A DNA stretch of 19,414 nt from Solirubrobacterales bacterium (GCA_003151895.1 PLYX01000069.1:1-19414), one strand, 5' to 3'; positions 1-7,228 are shown, numbered from the stretch's first letter. A program made the numbers and translations. The notes: generated from the sequence alone by a model not told the origin.

Positions 1-22
1 GGTTCAAATCCTGTCTCCCCGA
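1..22 (+). tRNA. tRNA 3' end, probably tRNA-Pro (partial at window start)
   Basis: The first 22 bases fit a T-arm and acceptor 3' strand. There is the end of a T-stem (GG), a seven-base T-loop TTCAAAT, the 3' T-stem CCTGT, a seven-base acceptor strand CTCCCCG and a discriminator A. No CCA is encoded, which is common in actinobacteria. An acceptor ending in G before discriminator A implies a C at position 1 of the tRNA, a hallmark of tRNA-Pro, and actinobacterial tRNA-Pro genes have very similar 3' ends. The 5' part and anticodon are outside the window, so the identity is inference. The 3' end is also the left copy of a 15-bp repeat that recurs at 6570-6584. Confidence 0.65.
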
Positions 23-24
23 TC
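10..24 (+). repeat. Left att-like direct repeat (attL) in the tRNA 3' end
   Basis: CCTGTCTCCCCGATC occurs here and again, exactly, at 6570-6584. This copy overlaps the T-stem, acceptor and discriminator of the tRNA. Tyrosine integrases typically use a tRNA 3' end as the crossover site and restore the tRNA at one end of the inserted DNA, which is what this arrangement shows. Sequence similarity stops after GATC. Confidence 0.65.
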
Positions 25-53
25 CCGAAGAGCAGAACGTTGCTAATCACTCC

Positions 54-134
54 AAACGTCGCGTTGTCGCGCTCGAGTTCTTTCAGCCGCCTCACATCAT
101 TGGCCTTCATCTCGCCGTATTGGTTGCGCCAGTG
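54..134 (-). mobile_element. IS3-family orfA (transposase HTH subunit) fragment
   Basis: On the minus strand 27 consecutive codons read HWRNQYGEMKAN, then DVRRLKELERDN and ATF. This matches the end of the helix-turn-helix and the start of the leucine-zipper segment of IS3-family OrfA, where W-R-(N/R)-Q-Y-G-G-M and a run like KRLKELE are family signatures. The fragment starts and ends abruptly. There is no orfB and no terminal inverted repeat nearby. It lies 30 bp from the tRNA att copy and supplies, out of frame, the stop codon of the neighbouring oxygenase gene. Confidence 0.7.
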
Positions 135-2442
135 CTCCTTGGAGCCATGCGAGGTCTTTCTCGTCGTGGCGACGCCGCAGGCGTTCGCGCTCGAAGAGTG
201 CGTCGGTCTTTCTCAGAACGAGGGTGTACGGTCGCCCTGCTCGTCGGGTCTGGTGGGTCACCGGGAGCTCGGCGGCGTCGATGCGGCGGTGTACGTGAGC
301 GCGTCTGTCCTTGGCGAGCGGCCACTCGAGCGTCGTCGGGATTGGGTCTTCAAGGAAGCCACGCAGCTCACCGCACAGTTCGCAGCCACATCCTTTGGGT
401 AGCTCGATCGACCAGTCATCGCCAGGGCGCGAGGGATGGGCGAGGCGAGCCTCGAGGGTGGCGGAGCAGTGGGCTCCGAGGGTGTCGAGGCCCGTTGCGC
501 TCCAACGCTGGCTGGGGGTCGCCCGGAGTAGGGCGATCGCGCAGCCGGTCAGCTGCTCGTCGCGGCGCAGCACCATGATCGCTTCATCGCCCAGGGCGGT
601 CGCCGCGATCACCCGTGCGCCCTCCAGCATCGCCGCGAGCGGGCGTGCAAGCTCGGACAGCGTCCGCTCACGAGCGCTCGGCGGAGAGAGCTCAAGGCCC
701 TCTTCGATGGAGTCCTTCGCCGAGCCCCAGGACGCTCGCAGCAGCAGCGTCGCCGCCGTAGTCCCGGTCTCTCCGGTGTCCCGCAGCGCGAGGCAGAGCT
801 TCGGCAGCGAGGCCGTCCACTCCTTGGGGCCCTCGCGGTTGCGGTCGTAGTGGAACCGCCGCTTCGCCGACCATGCGGTCACGAGCTCCTGCGCCCAGCG
901 CTCGCCGTAGGCGCCGACCAGCGCGCTCAGCGCCTTGGCGTCGCTTCTGGTGAGCGTCTCCAGCCGAAACGGTCGCAGCAGCATCGCCGCCAGGGCGGGC
1001 TCGTCGAGCAGCCGCGCGGCGCGCAGCGCCTTCGCAAAGAGCGCTCTCGCCTCTACGCGCGCGGCCGCCCCTTCCCAGAACGGGGCGAGCATCGCGGCTG
1101 CCTCGCGAGCGCCGGCCAGATCGCCCGTCCTCGCGCGGGCGCTCAGCTCCTGCAGCGCCGAAGACGGGGATGCCTGCCCTCGCACGGCGAACGCGCGGCT
1201 TGCTGGCCACAGCACGATCGCGCCGCGGCGGTACCAGCGGTCGAGGGTGTTGCCATAGTTGCCCATGTACCCCTCGTATTCCAAGGCGTAGGGCTCCAGG
1301 TCGCCTGAGGGGGTGCTGGCGCAGACCGCATCGTCGCCGACGGGGAGATCCACCCTCTCTAGGCGACCGCTGCGGGAGCCGGTCCAGCTCTCCAGCGTGA
1401 CCGCAGACTCGATCAGTTCCTCGAGCTCGTAGTCGCCGTCCCCGTCTCCGTCGGAGGAGTCGAGCTCGTCTTCGTCGTCGTCCCCGTCGTCCCATCCCCT
1501 GTCGCTAGAGCGCCGGCCCCAGGGCTCCCGCGCGTCCTCCTCGTAGGCGCTCCAGGTCTCTTTCACGTTCGTCAGCGCAAGCGCGAGCTCGCAGCCGGCG
1601 CGCTCCGCCGCCGCACGGAGCGCAGGCACACGCTGCGCGTCGACGCCCTTCAGGCGCGAGAAGCTCAGACCGCGTGGCGTGTACTCGTGGTCGAGCAGGT
1701 ACACGAGACGGTCCGGACCACCAGAGCAGGCGAAGTGCTCCTCCAGGCAGCCGGCGAGGTTCTCGACGAGCTCGGCGTCCGGGTCGACAGTCGATCCGGC
1801 TGCCGCCTCGCGGAGCAGCAGGTTGTAGGTGAGCACGACCCGGTATCCGGAGGCAACCGGCCTGACCTGGTGACGGCAGTCGCTGTAGAACGCGACGAAC
1901 GACAGAGCCTTCTTCGATCCCTGATACGTCGCGGTCTGGCCGCCGTGGCGAACCTCAAGCGCGCCGCCCTTGAAGGTCGCGGGCAGGCCGACCACGAGCG
2001 AGGCGACCATCCCGTCGTCCTTCTCTGAATCTTGGTGCTCGAGGAAGAACTGCCCGGGTCCATACACGAGCATTGAGTGCAGCTCCGCCCGCAGCGCGCG
2101 CCCGGAGGTAAGCCCCAGCTTGCGGCCCAACCGCTCGAGGACGGGCTGGAGCGTCTCGTTCCAGCGGCGCTTGTCGATCTTGACGCGGCTCTTTGGGATC
2201 TCCCACGTGTCCCGCACGTCGCGGTCCAGCAGGGTCTGTTCTCCCCGGCCATATCGAGCTGGTCGGCCCAGCACGCACAGCTGCCTCGCCTGCGCTTGCG
2301 ACACGGGAAGCTTGATCGGGCCCACGCCTCGCACCTCGAGGTGCAGGTCGCCAGTCGGGGCGGTCAGCGCCGCGCTGAACACCTCCGCCCCTATCCTCTC
2401 GGCCAGAAGGACGGCGAGGCGGTCGCGGGCCGAGTGGCTCAT
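97..2442 (-). CDS. Large 2OG-Fe(II) oxygenase (prolyl 4-hydroxylase-like)
   Basis: This 781-aa protein has an N-terminal non-haem iron, 2-oxoglutarate-dependent oxygenase fold. Iron ligands are visible as H136-x-D138 (EHQDSE) and H191 (CRHQVRP), with R201 ten residues later as the expected 2-oxoglutarate anchor (GYRVVLTYNL). Such enzymes hydroxylate amino-acid side chains or other substrates using O2; the substrate here is unknown. A highly acidic linker (about 318-337) separates the catalytic domain from a long helical C-terminal region with a C685-x-C687-x2-C690 cluster. The ATG at 2442 is chosen because the family domain begins soon after it and the longer upstream frame is not protein-like; no good ribosome site is visible. 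The last 12 residues (770-781) and the stop are encoded by an antisense-frame IS3 orfA scrap, so the natural tail has probably been replaced. The family end is very close to this point, so the enzyme may still work. Confidence 0.85.
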   Translation of the reverse strand: MSHSARDRLAVLLAERIGAEVFSAALTAPTGDLHLEVRGVGPIKLPVSQAQARQLCVLGRPARYGRGEQTLLDRDVRDTWEIPKSRVKIDKRRWNETLQPVLERLGRKLGLTSGRALRAELHSMLVYGPGQFFLEHQDSEKDDGMVASLVVGLPATFKGGALEVRHGGQTATYQGSKKALSFVAFYSDCRHQVRPVASGYRVVLTYNLLLREAAAGSTVDPDAELVENLAGCLEEHFACSGGPDRLVYLLDHEYTPRGLSFSRLKGVDAQRVPALRAAAERAGCELALALTNVKETWSAYEEDAREPWGRRSSDRGWDDGDDDEDELDSSDGDGDGDYELEELIESAVTLESWTGSRSGRLERVDLPVGDDAVCASTPSGDLEPYALEYEGYMGNYGNTLDRWYRRGAIVLWPASRAFAVRGQASPSSALQELSARARTGDLAGAREAAAMLAPFWEGAAARVEARALFAKALRAARLLDEPALAAMLLRPFRLETLTRSDAKALSALVGAYGERWAQELVTAWSAKRRFHYDRNREGPKEWTASLPKLCLALRDTGETGTTAATLLLRASWGSAKDSIEEGLELSPPSARERTLSELARPLAAMLEGARVIAATALGDEAIMVLRRDEQLTGCAIALLRATPSQRWSATGLDTLGAHCSATLEARLAHPSRPGDDWSIELPKGCGCELCGELRGFLEDPIPTTLEWPLAKDRRAHVHRRIDAAELPVTHQTRRAGRPYTLVLRKTDALFERERLRRRHDEKDLAWLQGALAQPIRRDEGQ

Positions 2443-2479
2443 GGGTCGTGAGTCTATGCCCAGGCTCTCGACGACGGAA

Positions 2480-2506
2480 TATTTGGTTTTATGCGATGAC
2501 CAAATA
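2480..2506. promoter_or_regulatory. 8-bp palindrome, possible operator upstream of the oxygenase gene
   Basis: TATTTGGT (2480-2487) and ACCAAATA (2499-2506) form a perfect inverted repeat with an 11-nt spacer, in an unusually AT-rich patch (about 2478-2530) within very GC-rich DNA. It lies about 40 bp upstream of the oxygenase ATG on that gene's strand and just before the broken AAA ATPase on the other. A regulator-binding site or promoter region is likely by position. No matching regulator gene is recognised beside it. Confidence 0.4.
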
Positions 2507-2538
2507 CAGCGATATAAAAGCATATACTGTCGCCTATT

Positions 2539-3270
2539 CAGGATGTCCTGGTCGAGCTTGGCGAGACTGCTCGCGCGGCCGACGGTGGTGTCGTGCTCTT
2601 CTTCGACGAGATGCAGTTCGCCGAGAGGGACGACCTGCAGGCGCTGCTGGCAGCCTTCCACCGCATCGCCCAACGCCAGCTCCCAGTCGCGCTCGTGTGT
2701 GCCGGGCTGCCACAGCTGCCGGGACGCCTTGCCGAGGCGAGCTCCTACGCCGAGCGGCTGTTCCAGTACGTGGAGATCGGCAGGCTGACCGACGATGCTG
2801 CCAAGGCCGCGCTCACGGTCCCCGCGAGCCGCGAGGATGTCGACTACGAGCCGGCGGCGCTCGACTTCATCCTCGCACGCGCAGAGCGCTATCCGTTCTT
2901 CCTGCAGACGTACGGCCGCTACGCCTGGCTGGTCGCGGAGCGTTCGCCGATCACCGAGCGAGATGCGAAGGCTGCTGACACGATCGCACAGGAGCAGCTC
3001 GACAGCGGGTTTCATCGCGCCCGGTTCAACCGCGCTACCGCCGCCGAGCGGCGGTATCTGGCGGCGATCGCAGAACTCGGCGACGGTCCTCAACAGACCG
3101 CAGAGGTCTCAGCACGTCTCGGCACCGACCAGCGCCGCACAGCCCTGGTCCGCCAGAACCTCATCGACGTCAAGGGACTTATCTACAGCCCACGACGCGG
3201 CTACGTCGACTTCACCGCACCGCTATTTGGCGACTACATCAGACGACAGCACCCGCTCGAGTCGCTGTAG
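2539..3270 (+). pseudogene. AAA ATPase (archaeal-ATPase-like), N-terminal half missing
   Basis: The frame is open from 2518 and becomes family-like at about 2539. It carries the Walker B segment VVLFFDEMQ, a sensor/arginine region (LPVALVCAGLPQLP), and the C-terminal winged-helix end with GLIYSPRRGYVDFTAPLF. These are typical of the single-protein ATP-binding proteins of about 370-400 aa that are common in actinobacteria. The usual N-terminal 130-150 residues, including the Walker A P-loop that binds ATP, are absent, and the region where they should be is an AT-rich intergenic patch with stops (TAA at 2515). A GTG at 2593 could start translation, but the product would lack the P-loop. It is called a pseudogene, probably cut by the rearrangement that placed the oxygenase gene beside it. 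Confidence 0.75.
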
Positions 3271-3338
3271 TAGAGCGCCGCCGCGGCGCGCCCCGCGCTG
3301 GGGCCAGCATTTTCGCCGAGGTACGTATTGTGGCGGGT

Positions 3339-4196
3339 ATGAGCCACCGCTCTGAGCTGCCGCCCGAGCATCTGGTCGCCGAGCTCGTCGGCTTGCTCGA
3401 TGACGGCTGCGAGATCGACGACCCCGCCGACCTTGAGCTGCTCGCGGGCACGCTGCTGCTGCCGCTCTCGATCCCCGAGGTCCCGGAGGCGGCGCGCCGC
3501 GTCGTCGTCGACGCGATCGCGGCGCGCGGCGATCCGATCGCTGCCGCCACGCTCGCCGCGCTTGCCGTGCTTGCACCCGCGCCGCTGGCTGCCCATGCGC
3601 GCGAGGCCGCCGTCCTGCTTGCGGGCCGCGGGGTCACGCACCCGGCGCTCGCGCACATCGGCACGCTGTCGGTGGACTCGGCCGCTGCGGGCGTCGACGA
3701 GGGCACGGAGATGATCGTCGCCGTGCTCGCGCGACCCGGCAGCCGCGACCGGCAGGTGCTCGTGCTCGGCGTCCACATGGCGACCGGTGCCCTGGTCGAG
3801 TGCATGCTTACGCCACCGCTCCCGCGCCGTGAGGCCGAGCGGCTGCTGCGCAAGTTGACGAACGACGCGAGCGCCCCGCCGCTGGCTCCGCTGGCTACGG
3901 ACGAGCTGGCCGCGCGCGTGACCGCGACCGCCGCTTGCGCTCGCGAGCTCGGTATCGCGCTCGGCTCGGACGCCGCGCCGGTCCTGCCGATCATCGCCCG
4001 CGCCCTCACCGGCGCCGGCGACGCCATCGCCTGGCCCGAGACGCTCGCTCCGTGGGAGGAGGACGACGACGAGCTGCCGATCTTCGACGGCGAGCTTCAC
4101 CCCGCCGCTCGCCGCGCGCCCGGCGACACCACTGGCCGGCGCCGCGCCAAGCGCAAGGCACGACGCTCTGCGCGCAAGCAGAGTCGCCGTCGCTGA
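3339..4196 (+). CDS. Hypothetical protein with basic C-terminal tail
   Basis: This 285-aa protein, rich in Ala, Leu and Arg, is not one I recognise. The first 100 residues look like packed helices, the middle (about 105-170) has alternating hydrophobic stretches suggesting beta strands (MIVAVLARP, VLVLGVHMAT), and the end is an acidic patch (WEEDDDELP) followed by a strongly basic tail (RRRAKRKARRSARKQ) that could bind nucleic acid. The ATG at 3339 is preferred because TATTGT (3326-3331), a TAnnnT-type -10 element, lies 7 nt before it, as in leaderless actinobacterial genes. A GTG at 3330 with GAGGT upstream would add three residues. It converges with the SEC-C gene, with stops 19 bp apart. 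Codon use is fully native. Confidence 0.75.
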   Translation: MSHRSELPPEHLVAELVGLLDDGCEIDDPADLELLAGTLLLPLSIPEVPEAARRVVVDAIAARGDPIAAATLAALAVLAPAPLAAHAREAAVLLAGRGVTHPALAHIGTLSVDSAAAGVDEGTEMIVAVLARPGSRDRQVLVLGVHMATGALVECMLTPPLPRREAERLLRKLTNDASAPPLAPLATDELAARVTATAACARELGIALGSDAAPVLPIIARALTGAGDAIAWPETLAPWEEDDDELPIFDGELHPAARRAPGDTTGRRRAKRKARRSARKQSRRR

Positions 4197-4215
4197 GCGG
4201 GCTCACGCAGCTGCG

Positions 4216-4965
4216 CTACGCGGCGCGCGCCCCGCGGCGCCATGAGCGCCGCGATGGGCGCCGCAGCGCCGGCATCAGCATTCTCGTTACCTCCAGCGCC
4301 GCCGATGCCATCGCTACGCCGAGCACGTTGTCGGCGTATGGGTCGAGTCCGAGCAGCGCGATGCGCTCCTCCAGCAGGTCGATCAGCTCACGTCCGCCAC
4401 GACGGTCCAGCATCGCCATCGCTCCCCACAACGACGCCGACGGCGGCCCCGGCGTCAGATGACCGACGAACATGTCGTTCCTCTGAACGTAGGAGGAGAC
4501 CTCGTGGCTGACCACGCGCACCCGCGCGCTGCCGCGCGTCACGTCCTCGATCTCGATCGCCTGGCCCGGCTCGGTGCTGCGCACCCGCAGCAGCGCCAGG
4601 CGCGCGGACGCGATCCGAGAAGCGATCGCACGCTCGGAATCGGTGAGCCCCGCCAGCTGCGCGTAACGCCGCGCCGGCGTGCCGCCACCGGGAAGCTCGC
4701 GGTCGTTGAGCTGCCACGATGCCACCAGCTGCGTGTCGGTGTCGCCGAAGATCACGTCGCGCGGATCGCCGACCAGCTCGCCGAGTGCCGCGTCCATCTC
4801 GTCGCGGTGGTTGGCGTATGCCCACTCCTGGATCCGGTCGCCGACCGCCATGTCGCCGCGCGAGAGCGCACGCGGATCGATCTCGGTCCGCGCGGCGCCG
4901 CAGCAGCGCTTGTACTTACGCCCGCTCTCGCACGGACACGGCGCGTTGCGAGCGATCCGGCTCAC
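4216..4965 (-). CDS. SEC-C motif zinc-binding protein
   Basis: This 249-aa protein starts with a SEC-C zinc knuckle: C10-P-C12, then C21-C22-G in the context NAPCPCESGRKYKRCCG. The motif is named from SecA, where it binds zinc and contacts SecB and ribosomes, and it is found at the ends of many proteins of unknown role. The remaining 225 residues contain no family I can name; they are mixed alpha/beta with a basic, Arg-rich end. The start is a GTG overlapping (GTGA) the stop of a short upstream frame of 28 codons with coding-like composition, which may be the tail of a lost gene. It converges with the hypothetical gene at 3339-4196. Confidence 0.8.
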   Translation of the reverse strand: MSRIARNAPCPCESGRKYKRCCGAARTEIDPRALSRGDMAVGDRIQEWAYANHRDEMDAALGELVGDPRDVIFGDTDTQLVASWQLNDRELPGGGTPARRYAQLAGLTDSERAIASRIASARLALLRVRSTEPGQAIEIEDVTRGSARVRVVSHEVSSYVQRNDMFVGHLTPGPPSASLWGAMAMLDRRGGRELIDLLEERIALLGLDPYADNVLGVAMASAALEVTRMLMPALRRPSRRSWRRGARAA

Positions 4966-5063
4966 GCGCCGGCCGCGAGGTCGGGAATCAGCCCGCGCCG
5001 GACGTTGAGGCCGTCGATGCCTGACAGAGCCGAACGATCATCCACCACTCATCACCCCAGGCA

Positions 5064-5597
5064 TCATGGCCGCGACGCAGGACGGAACGCGAGCGGTGAG
5101 CGCCCCCGCCGCGTTCTGCTCGAACTGCGGCACCCGGAGATGCGCCATCGCCGGCGCGAGCGCCCGTCGGAGTTCGCCGGCTCGGGGCCGGTCTCGTGGA
5201 TGTTGATCTCGATCTTGATAGAGATCTCCCCGTCGTTTGTCTCGGAGTTTGTGCGAAACCAGATGCAGGCCATGTCAGAGTCGTGGCTGGGGAACCTGCG
5301 CTTTCTCTCCTCCAAGCCGATGTTTGCGGCGATGCGACGTAGTGCGGTTAGACATTCCCCGATCTTGGGCTCCTCAGAGGTCCGGGTGTAGTCGAGGTCC
5401 TCTGAATACCGTGCCGCTTGCGGGAGGTGCAGCTTGTGCAGGCAGGTGCCGCCGCGGAACGTGAGCTCGTTGGCGAGCAACTCATCACTAGCGATCTCGA
5501 TAATCAGTCTCGAGAGGATCAGGTCCTGCTCGATTTGGCTCTCCGACGGCCAGGACGCGTGGGTAGACCATTCGGTGATGTAGGGCTGGGGGATCAC
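5064..5597 (-). pseudogene. abiEii: AbiEii/AbiGii-type nucleotidyltransferase toxin, C-terminally truncated
   Basis: The start is a GTG overlapping the antitoxin stop by four bases (GTGA), the usual coupling of AbiE operons. Type IV AbiEii toxins are nucleotidyltransferases that modify tRNA acceptor stems. The N-terminal half is clear: R48-G-G-T51 and, 14 residues on, S65-E-D-L-D69-Y, the metal/NTP-binding motif of the family. Similarity runs to about residue 135 (IEINIHE) and then stops. The remaining 42 residues are Arg/Ser-rich and unlike the family, whose members are about 280-300 aa and carry essential motifs in the missing part (the region normally reading like RDLFDLW). Just past the junction, at about 5190, another frame becomes coding-like, suggesting fusion to a foreign gene tail. 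The product is probably inactive. Confidence 0.75.
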
Positions 5598-6370
5598 AGG
5601 TCGGGTTGAACGTCGGTATTGAGTCGAAGGCCCCAGGTGCGATCGAGCTGGCCGGAGGCTGGGCCGCTTGGGCTCAGAGGGGTGGGCTCTCCCTCCTGTG
5701 GTCGGGCGATGATGCGCAACGGGTTCAGGTCGACATCGGGGCGGTGGTGTTCGAGCAGCCAACCGAGCCTTCTCGCGGTGGCCTTCCCGCGCGAGGCGGC
5801 GATACGTCCGAGGGCTGCGCCGTCGAGGTCTCCGAGCTCGATTAGGACGGTGGCGACGTTGCTCAGCCCGCCGCTTTGACGTGGGTGCTGGGCGAGGTCC
5901 CCTGCGGTGCTCTCGCGTGTGGAGAGTTGTAGGTATCCGGACGGGCCGGTGCGGCGTTCGGTCTCAGCGTCCGACATGTGGCGGCTTGTGTAGAAGCGCA
6001 GGTGGTTACGTCCTAGGTCCCGGTCGGGGACGTCCTTCTCGGTGATGACTTGGAAGCTCTGCGGCGCCTGGTGGGCGGAGCCGTGCATCGCAGCGGCCGT
6101 GAGCAACGCGATGTAGTAGCGACGATCGAGGTGCGCCATCATCGCGTCGATGAACCACTCTGCGGGCGGCGCACCCCAAGAGCGGTATTGCGGAGGAACA
6201 ACGGCGTAGAGCCCGCGAGCGGGCGAGATGATCGACCCGTTCTCACGCAGGCGGTGCAACCCGTTGTGTAGGGCAGCGCGATCCAGCCCGGTCAGCTCCA
6301 GCAGCTCATCGGTGCTGGCGGTATGACGACCCTGTGCCAGCAGAGCGTCAGGCAGTTCGCGGATCTTCAT
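5594..6370 (-). CDS. abiEi: AbiEi antitoxin, type IV toxin-antitoxin system
   Basis: This 258-aa protein has an N-terminal winged helix (about 1-60: LLELTGLDRAALHNGLHRLR, then a wing before GLYAVVPP) followed by the AbiEi C-terminal domain (about 65-215, including YIALLTAAAMHG and a conserved FYTSRH-like segment). AbiEi proteins repress their own operon by binding inverted repeats in the promoter and counter AbiEii without a stable complex. The length and both domains look complete. The stop overlaps the toxin GTG. The promoter and a dyad directly upstream fit autoregulation. The antitoxin survives although the toxin is cut, a state that could neutralise related AbiE systems. Confidence 0.85.
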   Translation of the reverse strand: MKIRELPDALLAQGRHTASTDELLELTGLDRAALHNGLHRLRENGSIISPARGLYAVVPPQYRSWGAPPAEWFIDAMMAHLDRRYYIALLTAAAMHGSAHQAPQSFQVITEKDVPDRDLGRNHLRFYTSRHMSDAETERRTGPSGYLQLSTRESTAGDLAQHPRQSGGLSNVATVLIELGDLDGAALGRIAASRGKATARRLGWLLEHHRPDVDLNPLRIIARPQEGEPTPLSPSGPASGQLDRTWGLRLNTDVQPDL

Positions 6371-6376
6371 GGCCTA

Positions 6377-6415
6377 ATAATAAGGCAAACTAACGTTTTT
6401 CGCAAGTTTGCCCTA
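6377..6415 (-). promoter_or_regulatory. abiE promoter and AbiEi-type operator dyad
   Basis: On the minus strand, -35 TTGCGA (6405-6400), a 17-nt spacer and -10 TATTAT (6382-6377) precede the antitoxin ATG by only 6 nt, predicting a leaderless transcript. Overlapping it, TAAGGCAAACT (6381-6391) and AGTTTGCCCTA (6405-6415) form an inverted repeat matching at 10 of 11 positions with a 13-nt spacer. AbiEi proteins are known to bind such inverted repeats, so this is the likely autoregulatory site. Confidence 0.6.
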
Positions 6416-6469
6416 GTAAGACACGATCGATCACATGTGCCGTGGCTGGGGCCCGAACATCACGCGACT

Positions 6470-6763
6470 TAGGGGAATTAAGGGCAGCGGTAACGGGTGC
6501 AATAGGGGAATTCTAGGGGAATCAGCGTGAAAAAACGCCCGTAAACATTGGGATGTCCGCGACTTTGAACCTGTCTCCCCGATCGCAACACTTCTGCGGA
6601 CATATTCGGACATCCCCGGCCACGACAGGGAATTTGGCGTTCTGACGCCGGACATGGCCGGACAGGAGCGGCCAGCGTTTGCAGGGACTTTCCGACCTTG
6701 GTCCTGCCGATAGGGGGATTCTCGGGGGAAAGCCCGAGTACGATAGGGGGAAAATAGGGGGGG
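6470..6763 (+). repeat. TAGGGG(G)A repeats on both sides of the att core
   Basis: Three exact copies of TAGGGGAAT (6470-6478, 6503-6511, 6514-6522) lie left of the core. TAGGGGGAT (6711), TAGGGGGAA (6744) and a weaker TAGGGGGGG (6755) lie to its right. All point the same way, and two on the left are spaced 11 bp apart, about one helical turn. Short same-direction repeats flanking an integrase core resemble arm-type binding sites of tyrosine recombinases. Iteron or regulator binding is an alternative. Confidence 0.45.
6570..6584 (+). repeat. Right att-like direct repeat (attR)
   Basis: This is an exact copy of the 15 bases at 10-24. The sequence before it does not fold as a tRNA T-arm, so it is a displaced tRNA end, not a second tRNA gene. 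The repeats bracket 6.56 kb. A perfect 10-bp inverted repeat and TAGGGG-type repeats surround it. Confidence 0.6.
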
Positions 6764-7009
6764 CGAGCCTCGGAACATACGCGGCCCCAGCCACCGACGG
6801 GTCGCGGGAGCTGCGAGTGTCAACCATCGTTCGGCACCGCATTGCGATTAGGGCGACGGGGCGCTCCCCGGGTCGCGTTCTTGAGCCTCGGTCGTCCAAG
6901 GCGAGCACCCGCCTGTCGCCGTCGGAGACGCCCGCATTGCTGGAGCGACATCCTGCAAGCTGTGCCTTGCTTGGGACGACGCGTGGTGAGGTGGCATGAT
7001 CGCAGGCCG

Positions 7010-7228
7010 CTAGCCGAAATGACCCCAGTGCGTGGCGATGAGGAGAAGCAGACCGCCGATGGCGAGAACGATTCCCGCGATGATCGTCCTTGCAGTGCCC
7101 AGCTTGAGCTGTGGGATCTGCGCGGCGGCCAGCCAGATGCCAGCGAACAGAAAGAGTAAGAAACCGATCTCGGCCAGGCGTCTGCCCGTCTGATGCGTGA
7201 GCGCGAAGACGAAGCTCATCCGCGACAT
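7010..7228 (-). CDS. Small two-helix membrane protein, hypothetical
   Basis: This is a 72-aa protein with two clear hydrophobic helices (about 22-38, FLLFLFAGIWLAAAQI, and 49-66, IIAGIVLAIGGLLLLIA) joined by a short basic loop, so both ends probably lie on the same side of the membrane. No family is recognised. The ATG at 7228 is the chosen start, with another ATG three codons on. Its ATG overlaps the stop of a weak upstream frame (TAATG), which would allow coupled translation. The helices are too regular to be a chance shadow, but the flanking DNA is fragmentary. Confidence 0.55.
   Translation of the reverse strand: MSRMSFVFALTHQTGRRLAEIGFLLFLFAGIWLAAAQIPQLKLGTARTIIAGIVLAIGGLLLLIATHWGHFG

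Larger units (their letters stand above)
6431..7009. other. Gene-free, repeat-rich region around the right att copy
   Basis: No frame here looks protein-coding. It holds the right 15-bp att copy (6570-6584); a 10-bp inverted repeat GGGATGTCCG (6550-6559) / CGGACATCCC (6607-6616) around it; a further GCGGACAT (6596-6603); and six same-direction TAGGGG-type repeats at 6470, 6503, 6514, 6711, 6744 and 6755. The stretch 6770-7009 shows no further structure I can name. Confidence 0.5.

Noticed and set aside
2443..3093. N-terminal extension of the oxygenase frame (to 998 residues) on the minus strand
   Set aside because: It is antisense to the clearly recognisable AAA ATPase fragment and has no family-like sequence; the oxygenase domain starts at the ATG at 2442.
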